64,000 bases of DNA from Gonapodya prolifera JEL478 (taxonomy: Eukaryota > Monoblepharomycota > Monoblepharidomycetes > Monoblepharidales > Gonapodyaceae): NCBI GenBank assembly GCA_001574975.1, contig KQ965732.1:620001-684000 (forward strand), given 5' to 3'. Positions 1 through 12,719 of the stretch are shown here, piece after piece; positions within the stretch are counted from its first letter, which is position 1; the number at the start of each line of letters is the position of its first letter. Under the pieces are notes generated by a model. The model did not search any database. It had not been told where the DNA came from and saw nothing but the letters and a program-made list of their open reading frames with translations. The translations under genes and the position numbers were made by a program.

Positions 1-1310
1 ATCTGGAAGTGGGCATGAGTTTTGGGAGGTCAGATAATGGGAGGGTCGGGATGGGCATTTCATTCTTTTTGTGATCTTCATGAGCAACGAGCATTAGTCA
101 CTCCATTACAAATTACAATACGTTCTTTTCATCGCTTAAAGTGAGATAAACAAGCACAGAGCATGAGTAATATCACGTCATGTTTTACATCTAACCTGAA
201 CTCCATACATGAACAAAACGCATCCATCGAGCATCCAAACTCACCATTTTCGCCCTCCCAATTGGCGTTGCTGCATGAATCGTCGATCAACGCATGTAAC
301 GTTCCCAAGGGAAAGGAAGAAGAGGACGAGAGGGAGAGGAGAGAAAAAAGGGCTACCGAGGAGGAACGCCCTTGAGTGGGTGGGCAGGTGAGTGGGGTGT
401 GAAGGGGCGAAAGGAAACGATAAACCTTGTCGCGGCAAAGTCGGTTAAGAGCGGCTGGGTGGATTGCAGCTTTGGATGCCTCCAGCGATGATCTACAGAA
501 CGTACTCGTTTGAGATGTCGTCATTCAGATTAATATTTTACGCGGCGGCTTCAAGCGGCACTATCGGCAAATGTCACATGGATCCTCAAATATCATGCTC
601 AGCACTGTGTCGTGAATACCTCATCAAAGTTTTTCGTTTGTTTGCGCCAAAAACGGTGACCGCAGTCAGGGCAAATAAGGGCAACTTGGCACCTCGTACA
701 CACATCCAATAACAAGTTTTTGTGTCCAGGCATGGTGCTTTTCCTGCATAAGTAGATATTGAATAGATCCACCTTCTTCATCGAGCCTTGGGACCAAAAA
801 CAACAAAGTTAACCGTTAGCTCACGTGAGACTAAAATCTCCACGATTTTCTCCTTGCTGCTCGTTAGAATAACCAATTGCTGTTGTTCTATTTTTCTTGT
901 CGGACCGGTCTTGGGGGTTTGAGGACACTGAGTTGGGCGACACCCTTCCCCTCTTCTCTCGCTCGGATCTGGTTCTTCGCCATCGGGATCCACCATCGAT
1001 TCAACAGGCTGCTATCTACCCGTTCGTGAGCCGAGGATCCGCGGCCGTTGCCCTCGTCTACTCAACACCACACATATAATCTCCACACGAGCCGAGGAGC
1101 ACGAGGGGTCAAGGAAGCATCGCCGCCAGCGCTCAACTGTACAGAACGATTGTGGATAATATTAGCCGAGTGGGTTGCTTGATGTGTGGATCCCCCGACC
1201 TCTCCAACTAAGCACATGCTTTTCGCTCTCTCTCCTCTCCGTCCTTTTCTGACAGAGCTCCACCGGCCTATACTCACTGCACACTTGTGATGCTTATTGT
1301 AAACTAAGTA
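1..1310. other. No recognisable gene; upstream region of the Puf gene
   Basis: Short open frames occur on both strands here, but none shows a recognisable domain or a plausible chain of spliced exons. The last few hundred bases are probably promoter and 5' leader of the RRM/Puf gene that begins at 1311. A short minus-strand frame around 602-733 has two CxxC pairs resembling a zinc ribbon, but it is isolated and I do not call it. Confidence 0.5.
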
Positions 1311-4300
1311 ATGTCTGCATCCCACCAAAACGGTACCACACACACGTTTGCTCGTCGGAGCATCGACCTACCTCTCCCCACGTCTGGCACGGAGGATGGC
1401 ATCACAGGGTACGTCTATCTTTTAAGCTCTCTAGTTAAGTTGCTGGTGTTTCACCAATGTCTCTCCCCGTAGAGTGGTTGGGCGAAAATCGGTCGGGTCG
1501 GTGTTCTCGTCCTTTCCTTTGCCTGCCATTTTCAGGCAAAGACCATCCGCGCAAACGGACGGAAACATTCTATACCCACCTCGGGCGTCTCCGGCGGTTT
1601 CGGACAACAGCTTTACCCCACGAAATTCTCTAGACGAATCTCGAGCTCAGCGCTCGCTTACCAATCCAGATTACGATCAAATTCTTCGCGGCCTTTCGGC
1701 GCAGCCCGATGGGATGCTCCAGCGCCGCTCGAGCACGAAAAGTGCAAACGAGCCTTTGGTGTCTGTTCCTCGGTTGGGTGATCATCAAATCCCCAAGAGT
1801 ACATTGCCACTCGAGTCAAACTATGTCCAACAAGGCTTGAATGGGGCGAATCAACGCACATATGGCCTCTCTCCCGAGAGCTTGTGGAGTGGCCCAGGAG
1901 CACCCGCATCGGGTGCTCAAGAATGGGATGGGTTGTCGAGAAGCACGGGTTATCACGACCCATCAAGAGATTCACTTGATTCAGTGACAACGCTGAATTC
2001 GACCGTATCCGACGCTACTCCTACCACTCCTCGTCGGTCGTTCACGATGCCTCTGGCTTCTTTTGCCCGCCGATTCCTCACCGACAAGGACCTCGAGATG
2101 GAGTACAGTTCTCCTCGTGCGAAACCACCACCAGCCCCTATTTCCATTTCCTCTCCGACTGACTCGGCGCCCTTGACCCCACAGAGCTCCACCGAACTCG
2201 TCGATGGAGTCCGCCGAACTCTTGGGATGCTCGACCTGGATGAGTCGCGCACAACAATAAAGCGTGCCTTCGAAGATCCGATCACTCGCAGATCCCCGAT
2301 GGCAACAGGCTTCTTGGGCTCTGTCAGTGTGCCTGCTGGCTTATCGAGTCTGAGCGAGGACTCGTCTTCCAGTTCTGGCCCCTATCATCAGAATTACCCA
2401 AGTCGCACTTTGAGCTTTGCTACACCAGCTCGAAGTTCGGCTGTCGGTACACCTTCAGGTACCGGAGGCATGACTAGGTCCGTGAGCGCGTCCTCTGTCA
2501 CAAGTATGCAAACAAAACGATACCCAGAAGAAAGTGTGCCCGTCGAGTATGCCACTGGAGGTTACACAAAGCAGGACCCAGTACTTCAAGGACGCACTCC
2601 CGTCAAAGCCAGCGTCAACGGAGGATACCCCTCGGGCACTTCGTTCAATTCCAGCAGTGGTACTAGCGGATGGACATCATCCGAAACTCAAGGTCCCCCT
2701 GTGGTCCAACAGCAACCAATCAGCCAAATAGGAGATTTCGACCACACACAATATCCGGCACAGAGGCAAGGGGCTTATTCACCTATGCCGGAAAGAGCGG
2801 TGCCACTTCCCGCATACCAAGGTGTTCCTGATCAAGGGTGGATGTACGAAATGCCTGCGTACCAGGGCTATTCTAATCCTCTGGAGTATCAGATATCCAG
2901 ACATGCACCGGGAGCAGAGTACGGCTATCATACCCCTCCGCACTCGAGCCCTTCAGGGATGTGGACAGTATCTGGCACACCGGTGTATAGAGAGCTCTCC
3001 CCTGTGGCGGTTCCACGACCAGGAACCTTTTTCCCTTTGATGCCAAGCCCTCGTCCTTCGTACTTGGCTCCGGGACCATATGGAAGTCACGGTTTAGGGC
3101 CACACACATATCTTACACCAGTTGGAATGGATCGGGATCCGAACGGCGCAAGTCGCGAACACAGCATCCCATCGCGAACGCTCTGGGTTGGAAATCTTGA
3201 TCCGAATGCTGTCGTTGCAGATCTTATTCGCATTTTTTCGCAATTCGGATCCATCGAATCTGTTCGAATCCTTCCGGAACGAGAGTGTGCATTCATAAAC
3301 TTTGCTCGTGCAGAAATGGCTATGCGAGCGCGCCGCGAAATGGAAGGTGCAATAATAGGGTCAATGCAAATCCGTCTAGGATACGGAAAGACCCCGGAGG
3401 TGTCCCCTGTGGCTGTTCCACATCCTGTATCTCCAGGTCCGAATATTGTTCCTGCACCGCGAAGCGCAAGTCATCTAGGACATTCCCGGGTGGATGAAGA
3501 TCCCGAACGGGTGACTGCAAAGAGCATTTGTGGGTTCCAATTGCTCTTATGTTTGGAAACTTTGTGATTGCAACGCACTCTTGCAGGGATCGGTAATCTC
3601 TCTCCCACCGTCACACCCACGGATTTGGAGACGGCCTTCTCTCGATTTGGCCCAATTGAGTCCGCACGTGTTCTCGTGAGTTCTCGTTTTGCTTAGAGGA
3701 TCGGATTTGTTATTTACTCACCTTGGCCCCCACATTTATCGATGTCAGGCACACAAAAACTGCGGATTCGTCAACTTTGAGAGACCGGAAGACGCGATGG
3801 AAGCTCGTAGAGGAATGCACGGTAAAGATTTCAAAGGCTGTGTCATCCGCATCAGCTACGCGAAAGTCCCACTGAATCGCGACGGCCAAGATGGGTTGCA
3901 CGACTTTGCTTCAATTGATGGGCGCGTGTCACCTCTCATTCCCTCAGAACTGGACACAAATGGGGTGGCAAATCGGTTTGCGAACTCTCGCCTGACTGTT
4001 CCAGATACTGCCACTCACTTTGCTGGTGGCCCCGCGGGAGGTTTGACGTCCGAGCAGCCTGAAGGTGCCTCCAGCTTTTATGCCACAAGCATTCCACCAC
4101 TTCCTGAACCGAGGCCAGGATGGCGCATCGACCAAGCTCGACTCCGTGACATGAGGAAGAGGCTTGAGGGTCACGTTACTCTCCGAGAAATCGAGGCGAT
4201 GTTCAACGAATGCTTGGACGAAGCGGTGGAGCTATGTACTGGTAAGAGTGATTGGTCATCTCAGTTTTCTCGTACCAAAGTATTTACGGTATCGAAATGC

Positions 4301-5513
4301 AGACTATATTGGAAATGTTGTCGTCCAAAGGCTCCTAGACAGCACGAGCGAGTATCACCGACTTCAATTCATTCAGAAGATCTCACTGCACATGGCGGCA
4401 ATTGGGATCCACAAGAATGGTACATGGGTTGTCCAAAAGATTATTGACGAAGCCCAAGCGCTCCCTCAAATCCAAGCGGTCACGAAAGCGCTTAGACGTC
4501 ACACCCCTCCTCTACTTCTGGATCAATTCGGAAACTATGTTGTTCAATGCTGCTTGAAATTCGGACCGACCCATAATCAGTTTATCTTTGATGCAATCGT
4601 TGCTCGATGTGTCGAAATCGGAACCGGGCGCTTTGGTGCACGAGCGATTCGAGCTTGCCTCGAGAGTCAGCATATTGTCAGTCACCAACAAAAGCAAATC
4701 GCGGTAGCTCTTGTTCACAACGTTCTGAGTCTGTGCACGAATCCGAACGGGGCATTGTTGATATCCTGGTTGCTTGACAGCAGCAATTTGACGGGTCGAT
4801 ACACAGTTGTGGCACCGCGAGTTGTGACCGAAGTTGCCCGCTTATGCTGTCACAAAATGGGCAGTGCAATGATCCTGAAACTTGGTAGGTGTGCCATCAG
4901 TTACGGGGGAGGCATTATCCAAAATTGACTCACTTGGTTGATAGTTAACCAAAGAATGGAGCCTGAAGCAAGAAAGGTGGTAGTTGATAAATTGTTCGGT
5001 TCCCAAGAAGCCGAAGGGGCACTTGAGCAAGTTCTCGCGGATTTCCAGTACGGCGTCCCTACTGTGCAGAAGATTCTGTCTTCCGCATGTGTGGATGCAC
5101 ACGAGCGCGTTCTGCTTGCGGACAGGACTCGTGTAGCATTGTCCCAAATTGGAACAGACGTGGGGCGCCAACGTGCTGTGGGATACAAGCGCCTCTTAGA
5201 TGAGCTTGCTGTGATACCTGTCGGGAGCACAGAGGGTGCTGAAGCAGCGCGAAACTTAATAGGCTATGGAGTCGTGGCAGGAACCCAGTACTTGACAGAA
5301 CGTGGAATGCTAATACCGCTGGACTTCGGTGGATTGCAAGGGGCTTCTGCATCCCAGTGGTCCTCCGGCATTCCCAAGGTTGAGATAACCGGATTCACTT
5401 CTCCAGCAGCGGAATTTGCGAACGGGCACGGTGAGAACGGTGGACACGCTGGAATTTCGGAAAACGATTTGAGGGACTTCGAACTAGGTAACTCTGTCTC
5501 GGGGGGAATATGA
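1311..5513 (+). CDS. RRM- and Puf-repeat RNA-binding protein (Jsn1/Puf1-Puf2 type)
   Basis: This is a predicted sequence-specific mRNA-binding regulator of about 1295 residues. Six exons fit: 1311-1408, 1473-3529, 3587-3675, 3749-4241, 4303-4884 and 4945-5513. The first ~590 residues are Ser/Pro-rich and look disordered. RRM1 follows at about 600-670 (RNP2-like LWVGNL, RNP1-like CAFINF). RRM2 is at about 717-790 (IWIGNL and CGFVNF) and its halves are joined only after removing the intron at 3676-3748. Puf-type repeats occupy about 880-1200, with signatures such as GNVVVQRLL, GTWVVQKI and GNYVVQCCL. RRM plus Puf is the arrangement of yeast Jsn1/Puf1 and Puf2, which bind mRNAs of membrane and mitochondrial proteins. 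Start: the ATG at 1311 opens a 98-nt exon whose phase matches exon 2 exactly. Target mRNAs cannot be read from the sequence. Confidence 0.9.
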
Positions 5514-5662
5514 TGAAGCTTTTAGATGGGAATCACTGGGTACAGAATCCGTAATTGAGTTAATGAAATGGCTTAGTAATTAAAAGCAAAATTAAATCAA
5601 CAGTAACATTAACTCGATGAATCCTTCCTTCCCTCTCATCCGCCTTCCTTCCTCCAACCTCT

Positions 5663-8600
5663 TCAGTGAGACTGTCGCAAACAAACAAACAAAATTTTTA
5701 CACGTATTCCGGCACATCGTACGAATAACAAAACATACCGCATGCATTGGTATGGCTTCCGGGGCACATTCTTCAAGGAAGTCCTCAATTTCTCTGGCGT
5801 CCGTTATCCTTCCATGTCGGCGCATGTGGTCGACTGTCGACATGTATACCTCTTCAGTGAGACTGGCGCAAAAAAAGAAAAATAACAAATAACACATTAC
5901 TCGTATTCTAGCACAACGTACGATTTGTCAAAACATACCTTGCCCAATCATGAATGTCGAGAAGAACGCGTATTGTTTCTTCAACCGTCCCGCATGTCCC
6001 CAAAGCTTGGAGATATAATTGTGCTAGACCCAAATCCCAAACAATAGGATCCGCTCCCGTGGCCCATTTCCCCTCTCTCACTTCGACGACGAACGCACGT
6101 GCAATATCTATCTCGCTTTCTGTGCGCACAGCGCGCATAAGAGCTTCAGCAGACCACCTCGATGGTCGTATATTTCGACCTCGCATCTGCATCCAAAGCC
6201 GAACAGCCTCGAATCCCTGACCTGCTTGTGAGAGTGCATCCATCACGGTTGGATAGCATGGATCTGGGTGTCTTATATGCGGTGCGAGGAGGGTGATGAG
6301 TCGAAGAGCTCGAGAAGGATCAGAAGCCGCATGCTCTGGAATTAATGTCAACAGGTGGTTGAGGTGAGGCAACAGTGCATCAGGTAATGTCCCCTCTGGT
6401 GCGCCGCCATTCGTGTCGTGCGTCTTCCATTCCGTCTGCAACAGTGTCTCAACGGCATCTTCCACCATACCCGATTCCAAAAACTTGCCCAAAAGCTCTT
6501 GGGAAAGTTCAATATCGGCAATCTGTATGCCAGCCCGTCTCATTTCCTGAATCAGCGATATGACAGAAGAAAGTCCGCCTTTTGATGGACTCAATGAAAG
6601 GAACGCCCGAATGATTTCTTCGTATGTGGCTGCGTTTGACCGGTTTCCCAATTCTCGTGCTTTGGTGACCCAAACCCACGCGGTGCGCGGATCCCCAGAT
6701 TGCGCAAAGCGCCACGCCAATGAATTCATGAGAGCAGGAGAAGACCGAAATCTGGGATGGATTGCGGAAAGGCTGGATGATAATGAATCCACCAAAGAAA
6801 GTATTGCCTTGGTTGGTTGTATGCGCCTCAATCCCACAGTCTCCGTGGAGACGGATTCCATATCAGTTTCGGTGACCTCGGCAGACTGCTGCACTGGAAA
6901 CTCCGAAGGGGCTTGTGTATCAGACTGCATATCACGCTCCACAGTTTTGGGTGGAGGAGGAACCAACCACGCAAATGCCGGTGAAAACGTGAAGTAATCG
7001 AGTACAACCTCAGGATACTTCTGTTTCATATCGTGCGCCAATCTCAAAACTCGATCAACGAGTGCTCTCGCTGCGGCAAAATCACTGGAGCGTTTGAGCG
7101 TGACAACGTTCACAAAGTGCTCCACCAATGCATAAACGGCAAACGAGTCGGGTATGACACCCTCTTCAAGCATCTCATCCCACAACTCTTTCGATCGGGT
7201 GGGATGAGACGATCGTGCACGAATGAGAGCCGTCCACGCTTCTGGTGTCTCCTTCACTTGGCTGCTTCGCTCGCCGGCGGCATTTCTCTGGGTACGACTC
7301 AATTCCTTCCACTCCCTGAAAACTCCTTCCGCTTCAGCGACACGCTCTGATCGCCCCAACACGGAAATCCAAGCTGCAACAAGCGCCACATTGACGACGC
7401 CCCGCGCTTGAGCTTCCGCAAAGGCATTTCGGGCATCTGCAAGACGCCCACGAAAGCCATACGTTGAGATGAAAGTGGCGTATAATTGCACCGGTAAGAC
7501 TCCGTTGGTCAGTCCTGAAGCCACAAGCTTGTCGCTCCATACGCGAACAGCCTCGAAATCACCACAGCGTGCGTAACCGCGGATGATGACAGAGTAGGTG
7601 GATTCAGCAGGCTTTGGATTCCGCATGCGTTCCAAGACGCGCTCTGCCAGGTCCATCCGCCCCTGCACGCAATGAAGAAGGACGATAGAGTCGTGCGTCG
7701 CAACGTCTGGTTGAATGCCATGAGACCGTAGTTGGCGAAGGTAGTAGTGGAGTCGATGGCCATCTCCGCGTCTCGCATGACCGTTGATGGCAACATTGTG
7801 CGCCTTTAGGATATCAATGGGTGTGGCCGCCGGGTGTGCGCACGTCAATGCAATGAGGTGGTCGAATCCAAAGCGTTGTTGGGCAGCGGCTGTGAGCAAC
7901 TTCAGAAGGTCCTCTGGCTTGGTAACCTCAAGTACCATGCCACGGGGCAGTACTCGAGCGCAATGAAGTGCGGACGACGTGTCGTTGGATTCGAGCGCCT
8001 TTACCAAGTCATTTTGGGAGACACGACCTTCCGAATCAGAATTTGGAGGAGAACGCTCAGGTGTAGGTGGACGAGTCGGGTGGAATACAGGATGTGCAAA
8101 AGCTTGACCATGAGGGGCAAATGTGCCCGCGCGTTCTGTGAGGTACGCACGGTCTGTAATCGGTCAAAGACAAGCGAGTGTGAGCACGGTGACTGAAAAA
8201 TTGAAGCCCGGGCAGTTGCGACTCCTTACTCACCTGGTTTTTGTTGGCCACCATCACTTGATGCCGTCCTGGTTTTGGACGCGTTTGATGCCTCGTTGAA
8301 TCTACTTTGCCCAGGTCCAGTGTCAATACTCTTTGAGGTGCCCCGATTCCCAGTAGCGCTTCTTGGTCTCGACGAACGTTGGGCCGCCGATTCAACTCTG
8401 GCACTTCTCGCCGAACGTCCCCTCCCCGCGCGATCTTCCAACCCTGGCCCACGCTCCGATGTGCCGAAACCACCACCCTTCGAGCCATCTCTTGTCTTTG
8501 CCAAACATCGCCGCTGTACGTGGGCAGGGGATGGCCTTGATATGGACAGTACGCTCTCAGACATCTTCACGGCCTGGCGCGATGCCGGGCCGACCGTAGC

Positions 8601-8675
8601 CACGGAGGGCAGCAGAAAGGAGAGGATGGGCACACTGGCCGCCCGCGAGACAAGAGCATGCGACGATTTGTGCAT
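5663..8675 (-). CDS. Pentatricopeptide-repeat protein, probably mitochondrial
   Basis: This is a predicted organellar RNA-binding protein of about 929 residues. Exons on the minus strand are 8675-8234, 8153-5939, 5862-5739 and a 9-nt last exon, 5671-5663. The N-terminus (MHKSSHALVSRAASVPIL) is basic and hydroxylated with few acidic residues, which fits a mitochondrial presequence. PPR helical-pair signatures recur through the main exon, for example YSVIIRGYARCGDFEAVRVW and the ELWDEMLEEGVIPDSFAVYAL segment. Fungal PPR proteins act in mitochondrial RNA processing, stability or translation; the target is unknown. The last two introns (5863-5938 and 5672-5738) are near-copies of each other, and the copied exon start supplies the stop codon (see findings). 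The exact C-terminus is therefore the least certain part. Confidence 0.85.
5672..5738 (-). repeat. Duplicated intron, copy A (67 nt)
   Basis: This intron and the one at 5863-5938 share the donor GTATGTTTTG, a central block around TCGTACG-TGTGC-GAATACG, and the acceptor end GCG-CAG. They also share the first 15 exon bases, beginning TCTCACTGAAGAGG. The similarity is seen directly in the sequence. Confidence 0.8.
5863..5938 (-). repeat. Duplicated intron, copy B (76 nt)
   Basis: Partner of the intron at 5672-5738. It carries a slightly longer T-rich tract before the acceptor. The 124-nt exon between the two copies is otherwise unique. Confidence 0.8.
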
Positions 8676-8894
8676 TCTCAAGTATTTCTTTTCGACGTGT
8701 CCTGGAAGTTTACCCGGCGGCTCATTTTAAACCCACAACCCACATCATAAGCTGGGTGGGTGTTCCCTTTTAGAGCGAAAGGAGACGGCATTTTGAAGGA
8801 AAGAAATCGATTTATGCTGAAGATTACAAGGGAAATGCTGCAATCGTGTGTTTGTAAAGAAAACGGATAAAAATAGTGATAGACATGAAGCAAG

Positions 8895-10261
8895 CTAGAG
8901 GTTGGCTTTGGCCCATTTGTCAACTTCCTCCGCAAGCTTCTCTGGTTGATCGAGCATCGAAAACGTAAACCTGGTGCGGTCAACACAACAAGTGATGACA
9001 CGGTGATAAAGTTGAAGTACGTCAGAACACTCACGAGTCGTGTATCTGAACAGCGGTAACTTTCCCCTCGCCACCAAAATCCTCTACAAGGCGCGGAATA
9101 AACTTGTCCACGAAGGCCTGGTCTTCGGGGCACCAGGCCAACAGCACCTTTCCGGGGAACCCCCCAAACTTGTTCTTGGCAGCATCGATCGTGTACTTGT
9201 TGTCAATGGCTCCGACGATCCGTTTGACGTCTCTCAAACACTCCCATGGAACGTTGTAGCCTGTTTCGAAGGTGCGCCGAAGGATGGTATCGCTGGCGTT
9301 GTTGATTTCGCGGTGCTTGACGAGGTAGCCGCAGAGAGGGGGTAGGTAGCGCATTGTATGGTTCATTCCTAGTGAGAGGGTTACAATCGCAGGCTCCAGC
9401 AAAGCCATGGAAAACCCACCCAGCCAATTGGTAAGTCGCAGATGGTAAAGTCCAGGAAACTTTGCAGCGACTGACAGAAAAGGTTGAAACATGGGTGGAA
9501 GAAAGTAGTCGTACACGTCGCAATCAGTCAGCGCCAGCGCCTTCACGCGGGGTGTTGGGTGGTGAGTCACCATCATCTGTGTGATCGCACCTAACACTTG
9601 TGTTGAGTATGTGAGTTTGAAAAATAAAGACGTCGAAACACACCACCCGTGTCATTCGCGAGCACCACAACGTTTTCAAGGTTGGCTTCTTCGATGAATC
9701 CACAGAGAAGCTTCCCCAAGCCTGGTGGTGTGACGTCGGCATCAGGACTGAGGGGATAGAGGTGACTCCCTACCACCGGTAAGACAGTATGAACAGTGCA
9801 GCGACTATGTAAGACGCGGAAAGACATACCCAGAGGTAAGTCTGGTGACACTACTCGGTATCCTTTCGAGGTGAACTTTGTTGTCCGAGGTTGTGGCGAG
9901 AGAATATCAACGCGCAGTCTTCATATCGGTTCGTTTCGGTCTTACCAGGGGAAACATTTTACTCCACAGAGTGGAGTTAGCGAGCAAGCCATCTGGAAGT
10001 CAATGAAGTGAGTGCCATTTGAAGCGTACCACAAGATGGGGAAAGAAACGGCAAGACTCACGAACACAGAGTATCGTCAGCGGCTTTCCATCCTTAGACA
10101 CAGCCACAGCAGACGCGGTTGGCGAGTGGTCTTGATAGGCTATCTTTCCATCTGCAGGATCTGTCAGCGTTTATGATGTTGTTGGAACACAGAAGCGACA
10201 ACGTACAGCCAGATACCGTAACAATTGGAGCCTTGGTGCTGTGATGAAGAAACTTTGCCAT
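8895..10261 (-). CDS. Alpha/beta hydrolase (haloalkane-dehalogenase/epoxide-hydrolase-like branch)
   Basis: This is a predicted hydrolase of 334 residues in seven exons: 10261-10207, 10160-10062, 9992-9946, 9875-9830, 9769-9644, 9590-9035 and 8970-8895. Summed exon length is divisible by three. The oxyanion motif HGLLAN is near residue 52. The nucleophile elbow LANDTGGA places an aspartate near residue 122, as in Asp-nucleophile members rather than Ser lipases. A candidate acid lies in CPEDQAF near residue 283. The usual C-terminal HF-x-x-E/D-x-P motif that supplies the catalytic His reads FTFSMLDQPE, so the His is not where expected. The substrate is unknown. The gene diverges from the CDK-like kinase gene across 282 bp. 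Confidence 0.85.
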
Positions 10262-10543
10262 TTTTGAACCGGTTGCTGCGACGAAAACTGATGCGGATGC
10301 CTTTTAAGTGAAGTCGGCGGTTTTTCCGTTCCGCGTGTGCAGCTTTCTCGCGGCGCACTGCGATCATTCTTGGACTTGATGATACTTTCTGCCAAAGTGA
10401 CGTAATGGCAGGGAAGGGCCAATCGAGTTCTTTCCGCCGAGAATCAATCCAAAACTCCCTGAAATGGAATCAGGTGGCCACAGCAAGCAGGGCAGATTCA
10501 AGAGGTTCTTCACAAAGCGTCCTCCCGTCCTCCCCAGAAGACC
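10262..10543. promoter_or_regulatory. Shared upstream region of divergent hydrolase and kinase genes
   Basis: This 282-bp interval separates two divergent start codons, so it must hold at least the core promoter of both genes. I see no clear TATA box or named factor site. Confidence 0.4.
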
Positions 10544-12719
10544 ATGGATGCAAACCCCTTCGATGCACACGCGCAGGCTGCACAACCGTCCTTTGCACCC
10601 TCCGCGCGCGCAGGCCCAATCGCCCGTCGCCTCGACTTTGGGGACCGAGTCGGAGAGGAGGATCCATTTCCCCAACTTGGCACCAAAAACCTCAGCATCC
10701 ACGAGCCGCTGCTCGCCAACGACGACGATTCCATGGCAATTTCACCCACTCCCGGATCACAGCACAGGTGGAACGACCACGCCGCGCACCATGGCAATGG
10801 CGGTGGGTCGGCGAACGCGGTACCGATGGGACCTGCAGCAGCCGCGTACGATCCCATCCTCTTGACCGAAGATATATGGCTGCGCTATGAAAAGGGCCAG
10901 CGCCTTGGCTCGGGTGCCTTTGGTTCTGTCCACCTCGCACGAGACCGCAGGTCAAATGTCCTTGTCGCCATAAAAAAGGTCCAGATGGATCCCCGCGCCG
11001 GCCCGTTTTGGAATCCAACCATTATCAGAGAGGTTGCTGTGCTCAAGTCTATCGCGGACCATCCTAATGTCGTCAGGTAGGTGCAGAAATGAGTCTCATG
11101 TCGGGAAACATGCCGGACCAACTCGCATAATGGCAAGCTGGGTCACTCACTACTGTTACAATCAGAGTATAACCTCAGTACTCGCACGCCTTGCCTAGAA
11201 CAGGGAATTCTTACTGGATTTGAATATCTCAAAGCACATTGCATGTGGCCTTTACTACCACCTGATCATATTTTTACACCAAACGACTATGACCACCGCT
11301 CATCCGCTTCCTTTTAAAGCTACCACGGCTACCGCCGCTCTGTCCCTCCCCTATCGCCTCCCACCGCCGCAGGCGCCCCTCCGAACTCCCCCGTCGCCAC
11401 CCCCACCCGCCCCTTTTCACCATCCTCGCGCCGCCCCTTTTCCCCCTCCGGCTCCGGTACAACCTCGAGTACTGCCTCCCAGGAAACCGCTGTATGGATC
11501 GTCATGGAGTATTGCGAAAGGGACCTGTCCAAGGATATCAAGGAGCGCAGAAGGGAGCGCGATAAGGAGGGGAGGGAGGGCGCTGTGATTAAACCTGGGA
11601 GGATGAAGGTGGGCGTGTCCTTGGTGCGGTATTGTTGCCGAATGCCTCTCCTTCACACATCGCACTCCTTAGAAACTCATGTACCAGCTCCTCGAGGGCC
11701 TTGCCCACCTTCACCGGCGCCAAGTCATGCACCGAGTATGATTTCTTTTCCGTTTGCCTTTGCCACTCTCCTCTCAACCACCCCGAACCCCTCCCCTTCT
11801 TCGCCAGGACATCAAACCGTCCAACCTCCTTCTCCCACCAAACCAAAACGACCGGCTCAAACTCGCCGACTTCGGACTCGCCCGCCACTTCACGCTTCCC
11901 CCAGGGATGTACACGCCCGGCGTTGTCACAGCTCTATACCGCGCCCCGGAAGTGTACATCCACGCGCGTTATGCGACTGGGGCGGATATGTGGAGCGCGG
12001 GGTGCGTCTTGGCCGAGATGTGCAGTGGTGATCCCCCGTTTCGGATGCGGGGGGAGGGTGAGTGGGATGGTGTTGGCGCGGTGATGAGGTGGGTGTGCTC
12101 CCTGTGGGGGGCTGGGGGGTATCCCAAAGACCGAATGGGTGCTGACACTTCGAATATCGTTATCTCCTCTGCGTGTAGAGTGCTGGGTGCTCCCGAACCC
12201 GAGACTTGGCCTGCACTGCGCACGGCGTCCGATGATCTGAAGCGGCTTGTGGAGCTCCACAAGCGGGTGGGTGAGCAACCCCTTGGCCTGGCAAAGTGTG
12301 CGCCGGGTTTGGATCCTGTGGGGCTGGATCTGCTGCAGGTGCGTTGCGTCCTTAGCGGAGGGGGACCTTGGTTGCTGGGCCGTTGTCTTTACCATTCTGC
12401 TTGGACACCTCAGCGCCTCCTCGCGTGGGACCCCGCCAAACGTATCCCGGCGCGCGCTGCGTTGCGCCACCCATGGTTCGACAGCATAGACCTGACCTCG
12501 TTGTATGAAAACGCCGACATGAAGCATCTGACGTGGACGCGGGATCAGATCCATACAGATGTGCCCCCTCACGAGCGCGACGAGCTGCCCCGTGCCGGGG
12601 AAGAAGACGAGGCGGTGTACTCGCATTTCGGCGCAGATGCCGTTTTGGATGTCGGACATGTGTTGGTGGCCAATGTGCCGGCCATGGAGATGAGGCATGG
12701 GGGGAAGATGGAGGAGTGA
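10544..12719 (+). CDS. Cyclin-dependent-kinase-like Ser/Thr protein kinase (CDK10/CDK11-like)
   Basis: This is a predicted 543-residue kinase. Exons are 10544-11076, 11320-11608, 11673-11735, 11808-12088, 12179-12338 and 12414-12719. After a ~105-residue disordered N-terminus come the Gly loop GQRLGSGAFGSVHLA, the ATP lysine in VAIKKV, and an alpha-C helix NPTIIREVAVLK. The hinge is MEYCERDL, the catalytic loop HRDIKPSN, then DFGLAR and an activation segment YTPGVVTALYRAPE. The P-x-x-x-RE helix and the YTP-xVVT-xxYRAPE loop are most like CDK10/CDK11, which act with cyclins in the nucleus. Exon 2 inserts about 50 Pro/Ser/Thr-rich residues between beta4 and beta5. The first intron (243 nt) is inferred from phase only. 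A divergent CMGC kinase remains possible. Confidence 0.85.

Noticed and set aside
602-781. Short minus-strand frame with CTRC and CPDCGH, resembling a zinc ribbon
   Set aside because: Only 60 codons, no flanking exons that extend the domain, and no clear start context.
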